Positions 1 through 9,603 of a DNA stretch of 64,000 bases are shown here, one piece after another. This DNA is from Rhabdophis nuchalis. Its lineage: Eukaryota; Chordata; Lepidosauria; Squamata; Natricidae. The stretch covers positions 218,493,462 to 218,557,461 of the forward strand of contig CM077644.1 in the NCBI GenBank assembly GCA_039707465.1, given 5' to 3'. The notes beneath the pieces were generated by a model that saw only the letters and a program-made list of their open reading frames with translations, was not told the origin of the DNA and made no database searches. The translations under genes were made by a program, and so were the position numbers. The stretch's first letter is position 1, and the number at the start of each line of letters is the position of its first letter.

Positions 1-1170
1 GGGCCCCTTGAAACCCCCGTACTCCACCCTCAGGGAAATCTGGCCCAGGGTGGGGATTGACGATCCCTGATAGTCCCGCAAAACCGTGAGTGGGGGGGAC
101 AATTTGTCTAAGGAAAGGCCGGGGCGTAGCTTGGCCAACTGTGCCCGGGAAATGATGGACCGAGACGAGCCAGAGTCCACCTCCATGCGGACCCCCACCC
201 CCTCCAGTTTCACAACTGTCCTGAGCCGCGTACGGTCGGGCAGGGCTTCCAGCAGAGAGTTGTCGTCGGTCAAGGCAAAACAGCCGGACGGCTGCGGCTG
301 CTGGCATCTGCCCCGGCGGCGTTGGGTGGGTGGGTTTGCCGCAGGCCCTCTACGTTCCTCTCCGGAGCGGCGTTGGGGCTCGGGGGAGGGTTGGTCTTCC
401 GCGGGCGCGGCGGCGCGGCAAGCGGCGGCCAGGTGTCCCTTTCGGCCGCAGCGGCGGCAGATGGCTTCCTTGAACGGGCAATCGGCCCGAGGGTGCTTTC
501 CCCGGCAGCCCAAGCATCTGTAGGTAGCCGGCATGGGCGGCTTGCGGCCGGCGGGCCTAATGTAGGCGACCTGGTCGTCCTCGTCGGGGTCCTCGTCCTC
601 CTCAACCAGGCACGCGCGTGCGGGCGGGTGGCGGTCCAAGTCTCTATCCAGGGCCGAGGACTCGGACATCTCGAATGCCCGAGCCTCGTCCACCGCCTGT
701 TCTAGGGTCAGCTCAGCTCGGGCCAGCAGGCGCCTTCTGAGGCGGACTTCCCTGAGGCCCCAGATGAATTGCTCCAGCAGGGACTCGGCCAAGAAGTCCG
801 CGGCGAAAGCGCACGGAATGGCGGCCATGCGGAGCGCCTTCAGGAATTCGGCCACCGACTGGTCAGGCTTCTGGAGGCACTTTCTGAAAGCGAAGCGGTG
901 GGTCATCTTAGACGGCACCGGGGCGTAGTGGGCCCTGAGCCGTTCGATCAATGTGTCCCACGGCATCTCATATACTTCTGTCGGCGCGGCCACGGTGCGA
1001 GCGGTGGCGAACAACTCCGTGCCGCCGCAGCTGAGGAAATGGCCCAATTTTCGCGCCGGGGGCAGCGCCCCGTAGTCATTGGCCAGCACGAAGCATTCGA
1101 ATCGTGCCATGAAGGACACCCAGGACTCCTTCGCCGAGTCGAACGAAGCGAAGGGAGGAACGGAACCCAT
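1..1170 (-). CDS. gag-pol: Ty3/Gypsy gag-protease, 5' part of a gag-pol frame (runs off window)
   Basis: Reading the minus strand from the ATG at 1170 gives 390 codons without a stop up to the left edge, so the frame continues outside the window. The start MGSVPPFASF resembles the start of the second Gypsy element (57630). Residues 1-200 are a Gag-like helical region rich in Arg, Leu and Ala. Two zinc knuckles follow: C219, C222, H226, C231 and C238, C241, H246, C251. A retroviral-type aspartic protease begins near residue 310, with the active-site triplet Asp-Ser-Gly at 332-334 and the later LRDYQG motif. RT, RNase H and integrase are expected beyond position 1. The frame is undamaged in this part. 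By family knowledge Gag binds and packages element RNA and the protease matures it. It is about 100 nt downstream of its LTR. Assignment to Ty3/Gypsy is secure; a mag/K02A2.6-like lineage is only a guess. Confidence 0.9.
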   Translation of the reverse strand, partial: MGSVPPFASFDSAKESWVSFMARFECFVLANDYGALPPARKLGHFLSCGGTELFATARTVAAPTEVYEMPWDTLIERLRAHYAPVPSKMTHRFAFRKCLQKPDQSVAEFLKALRMAAIPCAFAADFLAESLLEQFIWGLREVRLRRRLLARAELTLEQAVDEARAFEMSESSALDRDLDRHPPARACLVEEDEDPDEDDQVAYIRPAGRKPPMPATYRCLGCRGKHPRADCPFKEAICRRCGRKGHLAAACRAAAPAEDQPSPEPQRRSGEERRGPAANPPTQRRRGRCQQPQPSGCFALTDDNSLLEALPDRTRLRTVVKLEGVGVRMEVDSGSSRSIISRAQLAKLRPGLSLDKLSPPLTVLRDYQGSSIPTLGQISLRVEYGGFKGP

Positions 1171-1256
1171 AGCGATCGTACCGCAAAAGAAAACACGTAA
1201 AAAAAATTTTTCGTGAGGAAAATTTCTTTCCCTCAGCAATCGGAGCTCTGCCTGGC

Positions 1257-1274
1257 CCCAGCCCTCGTCGCCAG
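1257..1274 (-). promoter_or_regulatory. Primer-binding site of the first Gypsy element
   Basis: Immediately inside the 5' LTR the minus strand reads CTGGCGACGAGGGCTGGG. The stretch beginning TGG fits pairing with the CCA end of a tRNA. It differs by one base from the site at 57759-57776. The tRNA species is not assigned. Confidence 0.7.
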
Positions 1275-1611
1275 TGTTAGATTCTCTGCACGGTGGAGAA
1301 TAGAGGGAGTCCAAGCCAGGTTTGCTCAAAACAACAGCCCTTTATTTTAGGCAGGTTAAAATATCAGTAGGAACAAGTACGAAAGAAATAGGCGGTAGAC
1401 AGGGGCTCCCGCGCTTTGACAGCTCTTTATATTTGGAGCTGTCAAAGGGGGAGCCAATCAGGCTGCAGCAAGGGCCAGGCGCGGCTCAGCCAATCAGGCG
1501 CGTCTGTCAGTTGGCTGCCTTGCTACAGCCTGTTGCCAAGGCTCCAAAGGCAGCCTGGAAGACCTGCGGCCGGTCGTAAGTCGAGACCGGTCGCAGGTCG
1601 AGGATATAACA
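1275..1611 (-). mobile_element. 5' LTR of the first Ty3/Gypsy element
   Basis: A 337-bp segment bounded by TGTTA on the left and AACA on the right (TG...CA on either strand) directly abuts a primer-binding site. On the minus strand it carries a TATA box (AAATATAAAG, about 1425-1434) and an AATAAA polyadenylation signal near 1340-1346, in the order expected for U3-R. The partner LTR lies outside the window, so no target duplication can be checked. It shows little resemblance to the LTR at 57777 although the two gag proteins are related. Confidence 0.82.
1414..1447 (-). promoter_or_regulatory. TATA box inside a 12-bp perfect inverted repeat (LTR promoter)
   Basis: Arms CTTTGACAGCTC (1414-1425) and GAGCTGTCAAAG (1436-1447) are exact reverse complements around a 10-nt loop TTTATATTTG. 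The minus strand reads CAAATATAAAG across the loop, a good TATA box for transcription of the element. The same arm core, TGACAGCTC, surrounds the TATA of the second Gypsy LTR at 53142-53172. Confidence 0.65.
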
Positions 1612-1904
1612 TTTTTCTCTTTCCTTCCATGGTAACAAAAGATGGTGCTCTTATCACCACACAATTTGAAAACTTCTTTTTACACTAAATGAGGCTGTCT
1701 TTGCGTACAACATTTAGCTATGACTGGTACAGAATGTGACTGCCTGACTTCAAGCAGGAAAGAAGCTACTGGGCCCAATTCAAAGAGCTAGCTATTACTC
1801 TCAAGCCTTGCAGCACTGGGATAGGGCCCGCCTGATCCAATCTGGGTTTGCCCAGAAGATAGGCTTAATCTCTTTTGGAGACTATTGTGCATTTTATCCT
1901 TATA
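1612..1904. other. Unassigned flank of the Gypsy LTR
   Basis: AT-rich sequence with no open frame, repeat signature or RNA gene that I recognise. Confidence 0.5.
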
Positions 1905-2625
1905 TATTAAAATTAAAAACTACACCAGGCCGGCCGCACGAAATAAATAGGTCTTCAAGGCCTGATGGAAAAGGCGTAGATCGGTGATCGTCCGTAGGTC
2001 AGGGGGTAGGTCATTCCTGAGGGCAGGAGCTGACACAGAGAAGGCTCTCCCCCTGGGGGTCGCCAGCCAACATTGTTTAACCAATGGCACCCTGAGGAGG
2101 CCCTCTCTGTGGGAGCGAACTGGTCGGTGGGAGGTATTTGGTAGCAGGAGGCGGTCTTGAAGATAACCAGGTCCCTTGCCATGGAGCGCTTTGAAGGTGA
2201 TTACTAGTACCTTGAAGCGCACCCGGAAAGCCACAGGCAGCCAGTGCAGCCCGCGCAGTAGAGGTTTCACGTGGGGGCATCTAGAAGCTCCCAAAATCCC
2301 TCACGCGGCCGCATTCTGAACTAACTGGAGCCTCCGGGTGCACCTCAAGGGAAGCCCCATGTAGAGAGCATTGCAATAGTCCAGACGGGAGGTGATGAGG
2401 GCTTGAGTGACCGTGTGTAGAGCATCACAATCCAAAAAGAGGCGCAACTGGCGTATCAGGCGAACCTGATAAAAAGCCCCCCTGGCCACGGCTGTCATAT
2501 GATCTTCTAAAGATAGCCGCGAGTCTAGGAGGACGCCCAAGTTGCGAGCCCTCTCTAAATAGGGGCCAATGACCTACCCCCAATAGCCAGAGATGGCACC
2601 AACTGGCTATATCGTGATTCCGGAA
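1905..2625 (-). pseudogene. CR1/L3-like LINE, ORF2 C-terminal fragment
   Basis: The minus strand encodes the end of the CR1-type ORF2, in two frames (2540-2301 and 2294-1920). Recognisable pieces are GVLLDSRLSLEDHMTAVARG, the LQLVQNAAA thumb motif, LHWLPVAFRVRFKVLVITFKALHG and the terminal ALKTYLFRAAGLV. It begins 5'-truncated in the RT thumb region near 2620. Unlike the other copies in the window the 3' UTR and its terminal hairpin are missing: the similarity stops at the ORF end near 1905. A frame change between the two pieces makes it non-functional. Confidence 0.85.
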
Positions 2626-4645
2626 ACTTTGTTTTTAGTATTGTGTTCCAGCAAGTGCCTTGGGTTTCTGTGGCAGCATTATTACATAAATGAATGAATG
2701 AATGAATTTTTTTTTAAAAAAAAATACAGCAGTTTATCTGTGTACAACTAATTGAGGGTTTCACCAGAAAAAAACTCTTTTATCACATTCAACACAGGTA
2801 ATATACAGGACTTGGAGATGAAAGAAAAGTTTCAGGGTGGAGATGCAGAATCTACTTGTTAGATTACTTTCACCTATGACAGTAGATATTGTTGTTACAA
2901 GGGAAAAATTGAAAGACAAAATAATCTTGAAAACCAAACTAATTTTAACATCAAACAATCTCCTCCCTCAGTTATGCTAGCCAAGAAATAGGAAATGGAC
3001 TTTTCCTGCTAGGGCAATTGCATTACAGGTGATCTGCTAAAACCTTGCTACCAGATGGAAAATTCACAGATGGAGTAGGTCAAACAAGGAAATTGTCTAT
3101 GAGGTCTTGGTACTGTAAAAGGTAGCAAGCTCTGTATAAGTAAGTCCCATTTTAGCATTTGCTTTAACTGGGCAGCACTATTCTCTTTTTTTTAACCCCA
3201 ACATCTTAAAAAGAAATGAAAAGATCAATTGCCAAGCCTGTTTACAAGGTGGCACTTATTGTATGACAATACCAAGGTGGATGAGGGCCCACATTTCTTG
3301 ACAGAAGCAACTCTTTCCTTGTTTCTTCTTCAGCTTTTTCTCAAATGTCTATAAGATCTGCACCTTTGTGTGTTCATGTGTCCACATACTTGATAAGTTT
3401 TTTACACATTAACATTTTACTGCCTTCTAAATGCCATAAGATAAGTGCAACCTATCTGACTCATGGTCCCCCACCTTGCTACAGATGTTTCTACTGGACT
3501 TTATTTTCATCTGAAGCAAACAGAGCAGAGGCAGAAGTCTCAAATTCATTCCCACCAAGCTTTATGGCAGAATTCTTTTAGGGTTTTGACAAAGAAACCC
3601 TAAATATTTCATCCAAACATATTCTAAATCATTTCCTTCAAGTGTGCAACTTTATATTAAACCTAGACTGGTATACACATCAGGAGGAGGAGACTATTTC
3701 CAGATATTTTTCCTCTGAGTACACAATATAATCTAAGGTACACTGGAAGCTGCTATGTATTCTTAGCATAGTTTCAACATCTACATCTGCTAGATTTAAT
3801 TCAGCTCAAACTGTATATTTCAGGAACTTACGTAGAATATGAAGCCCCATTGATAAGGAATGGGGACATCACGGAAAAGAAAGGATTTCTTCTTTTCAGG
3901 CTCGCCCGATCATAAAGAAAAAGTTTTCAATATATTTCTAGCATTCCTCTGCCTTGACAACCACCTCACAATTGTGAGGCATGCTGCACCATTTGGAGCC
4001 AAATTGCTATACTCTTGCCAAAGAAAAGGTTGTTTGCTGTTGATTTATGCATGTCTAATGTTCCCTACAGTACTCTGACATTTGGAACTGGCTTGCTGAA
4101 GAATAAACCATCAGCACTTAAACTGAAATCATTTTATTTACTATAGTTAATGTCATTTCCTCTCCCTCCATCTGAGCTAGGATGACATCATCTTTGGAGT
4201 GCCAGCGACTGGAATCAGAGGTTGGCATTTTCAAAGGTGTAGGCTGGGAAGCAATTCTGCATGCAGAACACCACTTACGTTGCTATTTCTAGACGCTCTT
4301 CAGATAGCAGCTGTTAAAAAAAAAACCCATCCTGAAGGGTGTGGGTGAAAAGAGTAATCACCTTGCAGCTCAGTCAGAAGTTTGCACTGGATTTAGGTGT
4401 CACTTCTGAGATTTGTTCAACATTCAGCGGTTCCGTGCTTCAGTGGACTTTATAACGCAGTCTGGCCATCTGTTTTATATAGGCAGAGGATGATAGTTAC
4501 GATCACGAAGAGATTGTGTGAAGGCCCTTATTTCCTGGCTATGATAACATTCATGAATTGTAATGTTTTTTCTCAGCTGCTATACATAGTTAATGTTTAG
4601 TATTGTGATGTAATTTGATCTTTTAAGTGATTTTATGGTTCAAAT
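2626..4645. other. Unassigned intergenic DNA
   Basis: About 2 kb of AT-rich sequence. A short (TGAA)n tract at about 2690-2707 may mark the tail of an old element. Nothing else is recognised; the short frames have no domain character. Confidence 0.5.
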
Positions 4646-4649
4646 TCAA

Positions 4650-4684
<35 letters not shown>
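4646..4684. repeat. (AAAT)n microsatellite
   Basis: Nine to ten tandem copies of AAAT/TAAA, directly followed by the left arm of an inverted repeat pair. Confidence 0.9.
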
Positions 4685-5303
4685 AGGTAAAGGTTCGTTC
4701 TCCGAGCTTGTGAGTTGGTTTCCGAACATTTTATTACCAGGCTAGGTAACATTTATTTATTTTTTATTTATTTTAATCACATTTATATCCCGCCCTTCTC
4801 CACAAAGGACCCAGGGCGGCGCACAGGAATTTAAAAACATACAAAACAATAAACACAGAAATTAAAAACATATTAAATTATAATCCTATGCTAAAATCCA
4901 AATTAAAATCCCCAATTTAAAACTATCTAAAATAGTCCCAACGGGAGGTTAGGCTAGGCCGGCTTGCTGAAAGAGATGTGTCTTTAGACACTGGCGGAAG
5001 AGGCGGAGGTCCGAGATGGTACGCAATTCAGGGGGTAGGTCGTTCCAAAGGGCAGGGCCCGCCACAGAGAAGGCTCTTCCTCTGGGTGTCGCCAGTCGGC
5101 ATTGCCCGGCCGACGGCACCCTGAGAAGGCCCTCTCTGTGGGAGCGGATCGGCCGAAGGGATGTATGGGGCAGGAGGCGGTCTTCAGTGGACTTTAGTTT
5201 AGTTTACTCTAAACGTTAAACTACACTCCACTGAAGATGTTACCTAGCCTTATAACATTCTGAAACCAACCCACAAGCTCGTAGAACAAACCTTTACCTT
5301 CAT
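4683..5303. repeat. Inverted-arm (foldback) repeat enclosing a CR1 tail
   Basis: The left arm at about 4683-4750 (GGTAAAGGTTCG..., ending GGCTAGGTAACAT) is the reverse complement, with a few mismatches, of the right arm at about 5236-5300 (ATGTTACCTAGCC... to AACCTTTACCTT). Between them sits a CR1 3' fragment and a 20-bp-arm hairpin at 5187-5238 (CTTCAGTGGACTTTAGTTTA... TAAACTACACTCCACTGAAG). Either two copies of one repeat lie head to head or one foldback element captured the CR1 piece. The family is not known to me. Confidence 0.6.
4752..5186 (-). mobile_element. CR1/L3-like LINE 3' end
   Basis: On the minus strand this is the last part of ORF2 (RSHREGLLRVPSAGQCRLATPR-like region, read through 5160-5000), then the 3' UTR and terminal hairpin near 4790-4822 (CCGCCCT...AGGGCGG), ending in an AAATAA-type tail. 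It is 5'-truncated at about 5186. Confidence 0.82.
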
Positions 5304-5497
5304 CAGAGGTGGGTTCCTACCAGTTCAGACCGGCTTGGCCGAGTAAGTAGTAACTTGGCCTGCCACGCCCCTGAACTGGTTCTCTTGCTGGCACCATAGG
5401 CACCACCATCTTGTTTTTTTAGTACTGCGCATGCACGCATCAAGAACGCATGCAGCACATTCCTGAACGAACCGGCAATAGCAGCAAGCCACCCCTG
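5304..5497. mobile_element. hAT-type non-autonomous element
   Basis: A 194-bp element starting CAGAGGTGGGTTCCTACC and ending CCACCCCTG, imperfect terminal inverted repeats. It is flanked by a perfect 8-bp direct repeat ACCTTCAT (5296-5303 and 5498-5505). It is the same family as the copy at 59455-59669. It has no coding capacity and inserted at the edge of the foldback arm. Confidence 0.88.
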
Positions 5498-5537
5498 ACC
5501 TTCATCCTATATCTGAACTACAGATATTTGCCACTAT

Positions 5538-5643
<106 letters not shown>

Positions 5644-5644
5644 C

Positions 5645-6177
5645 TGTGACAAATAAAGGAATGAACTCAATTGGATCTCACCGTCTTATCTCGTCAGGCT
5701 CAAAGACCCAAGAATGATACACCAAGTAACTTATGAGCAGTTCTTTATTGTTGTTTGCCTAGAGACAGAAGCTTGCCAGACTAAAACAACTATCTGCAGA
5801 ACAATTAGATATATGTTGTGAACCACTGGTTGGGTGGTCTGGTCTGCCTTCACCCTCTTCTGACCTACAAAAGTTTCCAAGCTGTATTGTCTCCTTGCTC
5901 TCCAGGATTCCTGCAGATTGCCTTCCACTACATCTCTGGGCTTGGGTCTGACAGACAATTACATAAATAACTATAATTCCAAAGTACCTACAACCAGTGG
6001 TTTCAGGACCTGGTTGATTGCTAACATACTTAATTATATACATCTTTTCACTTATCTGCAGATCTGATCTTGGCCCACGCCAAGCTGAATAGCTATTAGA
6101 GATAGCAGCTAAAAAACCATTAGCATATTCTGAGGTAAGTAAAATGATCCATGTTTCCACCTAAAATTCCTACCACA
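5645..6177 (-). mobile_element. Candidate solo LTR (weak)
   Basis: The segment is bounded by TGTGAC and CCACA, and on the minus strand it holds a TATA-like GTATATAATTAAG near 6040 and an AATAAAG signal near 5742, which is the order of an LTR. I could not find a matching target duplication, and no internal sequence is present, so it may be another kind of repeat. The open frames within it have no recognisable domain. Confidence 0.33.
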
Positions 6178-6427
6178 CAGAGAAGGAAAAAGAAGATAAT
6201 GTCTGAATAGCTACAAGCAACTGGCTCTTGGTGATACTGGCCAGATTAAGATGGATCAAAATCAACAGATTCAAAAGGTCATGATCCTGAATCATTTATC
6301 TGGTAACTAGACAGAGCAATGTTAGAGCATTCAAGTTAATCCCAGTATTCTACAGATGCACATATTACATGTCCTATCTCGTTGGAATAATAATCGAAAT
6401 AAAGGTATTTGTCCCCTAATGGACACT

Positions 6428-6806
6428 TGCAATATTTTTTGGACTATAAGATGCTCTGGACTATAAGACACACATTAGCTTTAGAGGAGGAAAACAATCT
6501 GCTCTGCCTCCCAGCATCCATCTGGTATTCATCTGACTAGTGTCCTTGCCTCAACAGCTCATTTGCTGCGGTCCGTTTGCCACTGATTGTCGCAACTGTC
6601 AGCAAACAGGCAGCGGCAAACGGGCAGTGGCGATAGGCAGCGATAAGTGGTGATAGGCGGCGGCGATCCCTGCCACCTAGAACAGCTGATCAGTGCCGCA
6701 CTAACTCCCTCCTCTCTCACCACAAAACTTGATCTATAAGACGCACAGATATTTCCACCCACTTTTGGAACAGGGAAAGTGCATCTTATAGTCCGAAAAA
6801 TACGGT
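6428..6806. mobile_element. DNA transposon with TATAAGACGC-type terminal inverted repeats
   Basis: The left end (AATATTTTTTGGACTATAAG) and the right end (CTTATAGTCCGAAAAATACGGTA) are inverted repeats of about 24 bp with few mismatches. An internal GGACTATAAGACACAC motif repeats close to the left end. No transposase is present. A related right end occurs at about 24385-24408. The superfamily is not determined. Confidence 0.65.
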
Positions 6807-7194
6807 ATATTATTTCACTCAGCAGTGGAACTTCTCCAGAGATACAGAAGTAATATATGATTTTTTTTAAAATCTACATTAATGATAAACTGCCTAACCT
6901 GAAAAAATAATCTGCAATCATTTGCTTACCTACATTTCTTGCCTAAGATGTAAAATTCATGGCTTAGTAATACAATTAATTTCCTCATTAACTCTCCTAG
7001 ATGTGTTTTCAGAAGAATGTGTCATTTTCAGATACGGAAATAAACAAGTTAATTATACAGTCAGGAATGTCAGTTACAAATCATGGCTGGGCACGTTATT
7101 TCATACTAATAAGCCATTGGAATGGGGAATTTGTTCACAATTTACACCCGAGTGATGTACAACTTTGTGCACCTTACCGCAGGAGCCTGTAGCA
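6807..7194. other. Unassigned intergenic DNA
   Basis: AT-rich; no domain or repeat recognised. Confidence 0.45.
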
Positions 7195-7329
7195 CAGGGG
7201 TGTCCAACCTTTGCAACTTTAAGTCTGAAGGACTTCAGCTCCCAGAATTCTCCAGCCAGCTTTGCTGGCTGGAGAATTCTGGGAGCTGAAGTCCTTCAGA
7301 CTTAAAGTTGCAAAGGTTGGAGACCCCTG
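7195..7329. mobile_element. Palindromic hAT-type foldback element
   Basis: Two 66-bp arms, 65 of 66 positions complementary, separated only by TTT. Ends are CAGGGGTGTCCAAC and GTTGGAGACCCCTG. A perfect 8-bp target duplication CTGTAGCA flanks it (7187-7194 and 7330-7337). No coding capacity; it must have been moved by a transposase supplied elsewhere. Confidence 0.92.
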
Positions 7330-8210
7330 CTGTAGCAATTTAGAAAAGCAGAACAAAAGAAATTGAGACACAGCTGAGAATGCTGGGATAGGAACATAAT
7401 TTGGAAATACGTGTTTCTGAAAACAAGCTCAGAGTCCTTTTTTTCCCCCTGACAAGCCGATCCTGAACAGTGCTATTTATTTTTAACACAGTTAAAAATA
7501 TGGCTGTATTTGCAGCCTTCTGGTGTTGAGGCTGTTAATTCTTCCCATAAAACGAGTGAATCAGAACTTCAAAAGGGACAGCACCACCTATGGGTCAAAG
7601 TCAGCTATGACTTCCTTATAGAGCCTAGAGAAGTTTATAAATGAAACAAGTCATCTGGAAATGCTTACAAGATATTCCTCTTGTTTACTTGTACTCAGAG
7701 TAGACTTTTTAGAAAAGGATACACACCCCTAATGGAAATTCTCAGCTAGCATAGTAAGAAATCACCGGTGGATTTCTCAAAATCTTTGGAGTAAAACTGA
7801 GATACTCCTAGTGAGGCCTTCAAAAGTGGGAAGAGTTTAGAATGATGAGGGAAACCACAGAGTCACCATTTAGCTTTACAAATAGGTCTCCAAATCAATA
7901 TCAGATATTTACCTTTCCAAAAGTGGGGAGAAATGTTTAAATATATTAAACTGTCCACTTTGGGAAGTGAGGGAGTTTTGTCTGATAACTGATTAAACCA
8001 CCTCCACCTACACACACATACCGGTACTATCGAGTTTTGTAGTACAATCTGTATGTAAAGTACAATCTGTAGAAGCTGTTATTATTTTTGAAATGTTCTA
8101 CAAGATTTTGGATTCAAGAGCCATTTCTTCCATTGTTCTGTTTTGAATCATAAATACTCTGTTTGAGGGTTTTGGATATGTTTAGAACCAGGTCTAGACC
8201 TATGATTGAA
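7330..8210. other. Unassigned intergenic DNA
   Basis: No gene or repeat recognised beyond the duplicated target at its left edge. Confidence 0.45.
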
Positions 8211-8480
8211 GGATTGTCTATGGAGATTCTCAATCATCCAGGTCATGGTTGTCCTAAAGGTGCTTTTTTTTCTTCAAGAGGCAACTGGACTTTCCTGTTT
8301 TTGTTTGAAAATGATTCGTTTCTCATACAAGAAGCTTCTTCAGCTTCGGGTGGTGGGGAATGGAAGGATTTATAATCCTTGCAGATAGCTAGTCATTTGT
8401 ATTCTTTTAGAGAGTCATTGAGGCCACTTGGAAGTTTATCTGTGTGTTCAGGGTCACCTGAGTAGTAGATTGACTGATGT
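8211..8480. repeat. Dispersed repeat, copy 1 (possibly Penelope-like 3' region)
   Basis: This segment matches 25745-25990 in the same order and orientation: TCTATGGAGATTCTCA, ATCATCCAGGTCATGGTT, CTGGACTTT, a TTCATACAAGAAGCTTCTTCAG-like box, GGAATGGAAGG, and CATTGAGGCCA followed by GGAAGTTTATCTGTG. Similar wording is common in vertebrate genomes next to Penelope-like elements, but that assignment is from memory and no RT or GIY-YIG frame is present here. Confidence 0.55.
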
Positions 8481-8497
8481 GGTTCATATGATAACTG

Positions 8498-8498
<1 letters not shown>

Positions 8499-8565
<67 letters not shown>

Positions 8566-8585
8566 TCCCTCCCTCCCTCCCTCCA
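8499..8585. repeat. (CT)n then (CCCT)n microsatellite
   Basis: About 30 uninterrupted CT units followed by about six CCCT units. It creates Leu-Ser and Arg-Glu open frames that are not genes. Confidence 0.97.
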
Positions 8586-9036
8586 TCCTCTCCGTCTCCT
8601 TCTCTGTCTCTCAATGAAAACTCTAGGATCTAAGGTCACACAGACAAAAATATAGTGAGTGGTGCTGTTTGTTTGCATATTCTTGTTGGTCAGCTGGAGG
8701 GAACACTGATATATTCTCTTTTCTCTGTATTTCAAAGTTGACAGAGATGAAGCAGTGATGTATTTGCAGAGAACACATGCATGCAGTTTAGTGCAGCTTT
8801 TACTTTCTTTTATTCCCATACTCTCTCTTTTTACCTCATGATACAGATAGTTCTATGCTCAATACGTTGCTATCATTTATTCATTACCAGCTAAACATAT
8901 TTGTGCTGATGCCAACCTGCTTGCCTTACCTGAGCAGAATACTCCAAAAATCTCTCATCTAGTTTCATGGAAGTGTTATTCTGTTATAAGGAAAGTGTCT
9001 GGTTCTCTACCTTTGCTTTAAAGTTTCTTCAACATT
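8586..9036. other. Unassigned intergenic DNA
   Basis: Nothing recognised. Confidence 0.45.
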
Positions 9037-9603
9037 TATCGAGACCACCTCCTGCCACATATCTCCCTTCGACCTGCCTGCTCCCACAGAGAGGGCCTCC
9101 TCAGGGTGCCATCTGCCGATCAATGCCGGCTGGTGACCCCCAGGGGGAGGGCCTTCTCTGTGACGGGTCCGGCTCTCTGGAACGACCTGCCCCCTGACCT
9201 TCGCACCATCACGGACCTATGCCTCTTCCTCCGGGCGCTTAAAACGCACTTTTTCCATCTGGCTGGCCTGGCATAGATCAATGGTTTAATTTTAAATTTA
9301 ACATTTTAATTGTTTTAACTACTTTTAGCACAGACTTAACTATTTAATTCTATTTTATCGTGTCGATTTGTTGTGGGTTTTTATTCTTTCTGTGTACCGC
9401 CCTGAGTCCCACTAGGGCAGGGGTCTGCAAAGTTGGCTCTTTTAAGACTGGTGGACTTCAACTCCCAGAATTCCCCAGCCAGCTGGCTGGGGAATTCTGG
9501 GAGTTGAAGTCCACCAGTCTTAAAAGAGCCAACTTTGCAGACCCCTGAACTAGGGAGAATAGGGCGGTATATAAATTTGAAAAGTAAAATAAAATAAATA
9601 AAT
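9037..9603 (+). mobile_element. CR1/L3-like LINE 3' end, split by a hAT element
   Basis: The plus strand carries the end of ORF2 in broken frame (TSLRPACSHRE-like, then a match to the common LWNDLPPDLRTITDL stretch), stop near 9275, AT-rich 3' UTR and the terminal hairpin (CCGCCCT at 9398). The hairpin's loop region is interrupted by the hAT element at 9418-9547; AGGGCGGTATATAAAT resumes at 9560 and an AAATAA tail ends near 9603. Confidence 0.88.
9418..9547. mobile_element. Perfect 130-bp palindromic hAT-type element nested in CR1
   Basis: Left arm 9418-9482 and right arm 9483-9547 are exact reverse complements over all 65 positions with no spacer. Ends are CAGGGGTCTGC and GCAGACCCCTG. Target duplication is CACTAGGG (9410-9417) versus AACTAGGG (9548-9555), 7 of 8 matching. 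It interrupts the CR1 3' hairpin, so it is younger than that CR1 copy. Confidence 0.94.

Noticed and set aside
270..1200. Open frames of 80-145 codons on the plus strand and in the other minus frames
   Set aside because: They are shadows of the GC-rich gag-protease frame, which carries zinc knuckles and the protease site.
5759..6160. A 133-codon minus-strand gene
   Set aside because: No domain or start context; it lies inside a candidate LTR.
8320..8350. A hammerhead ribozyme in the repeat copy
   Set aside because: A CGAA-type box is visible on the minus strand, but the conserved CUGAUGA core could not be matched, so it is left only as a suggested check.
8393..8819. Arg-Glu and Leu-Ser repeat proteins on both strands
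   Set aside because: They are translations of the (CT)n microsatellite and have no other coding signal.
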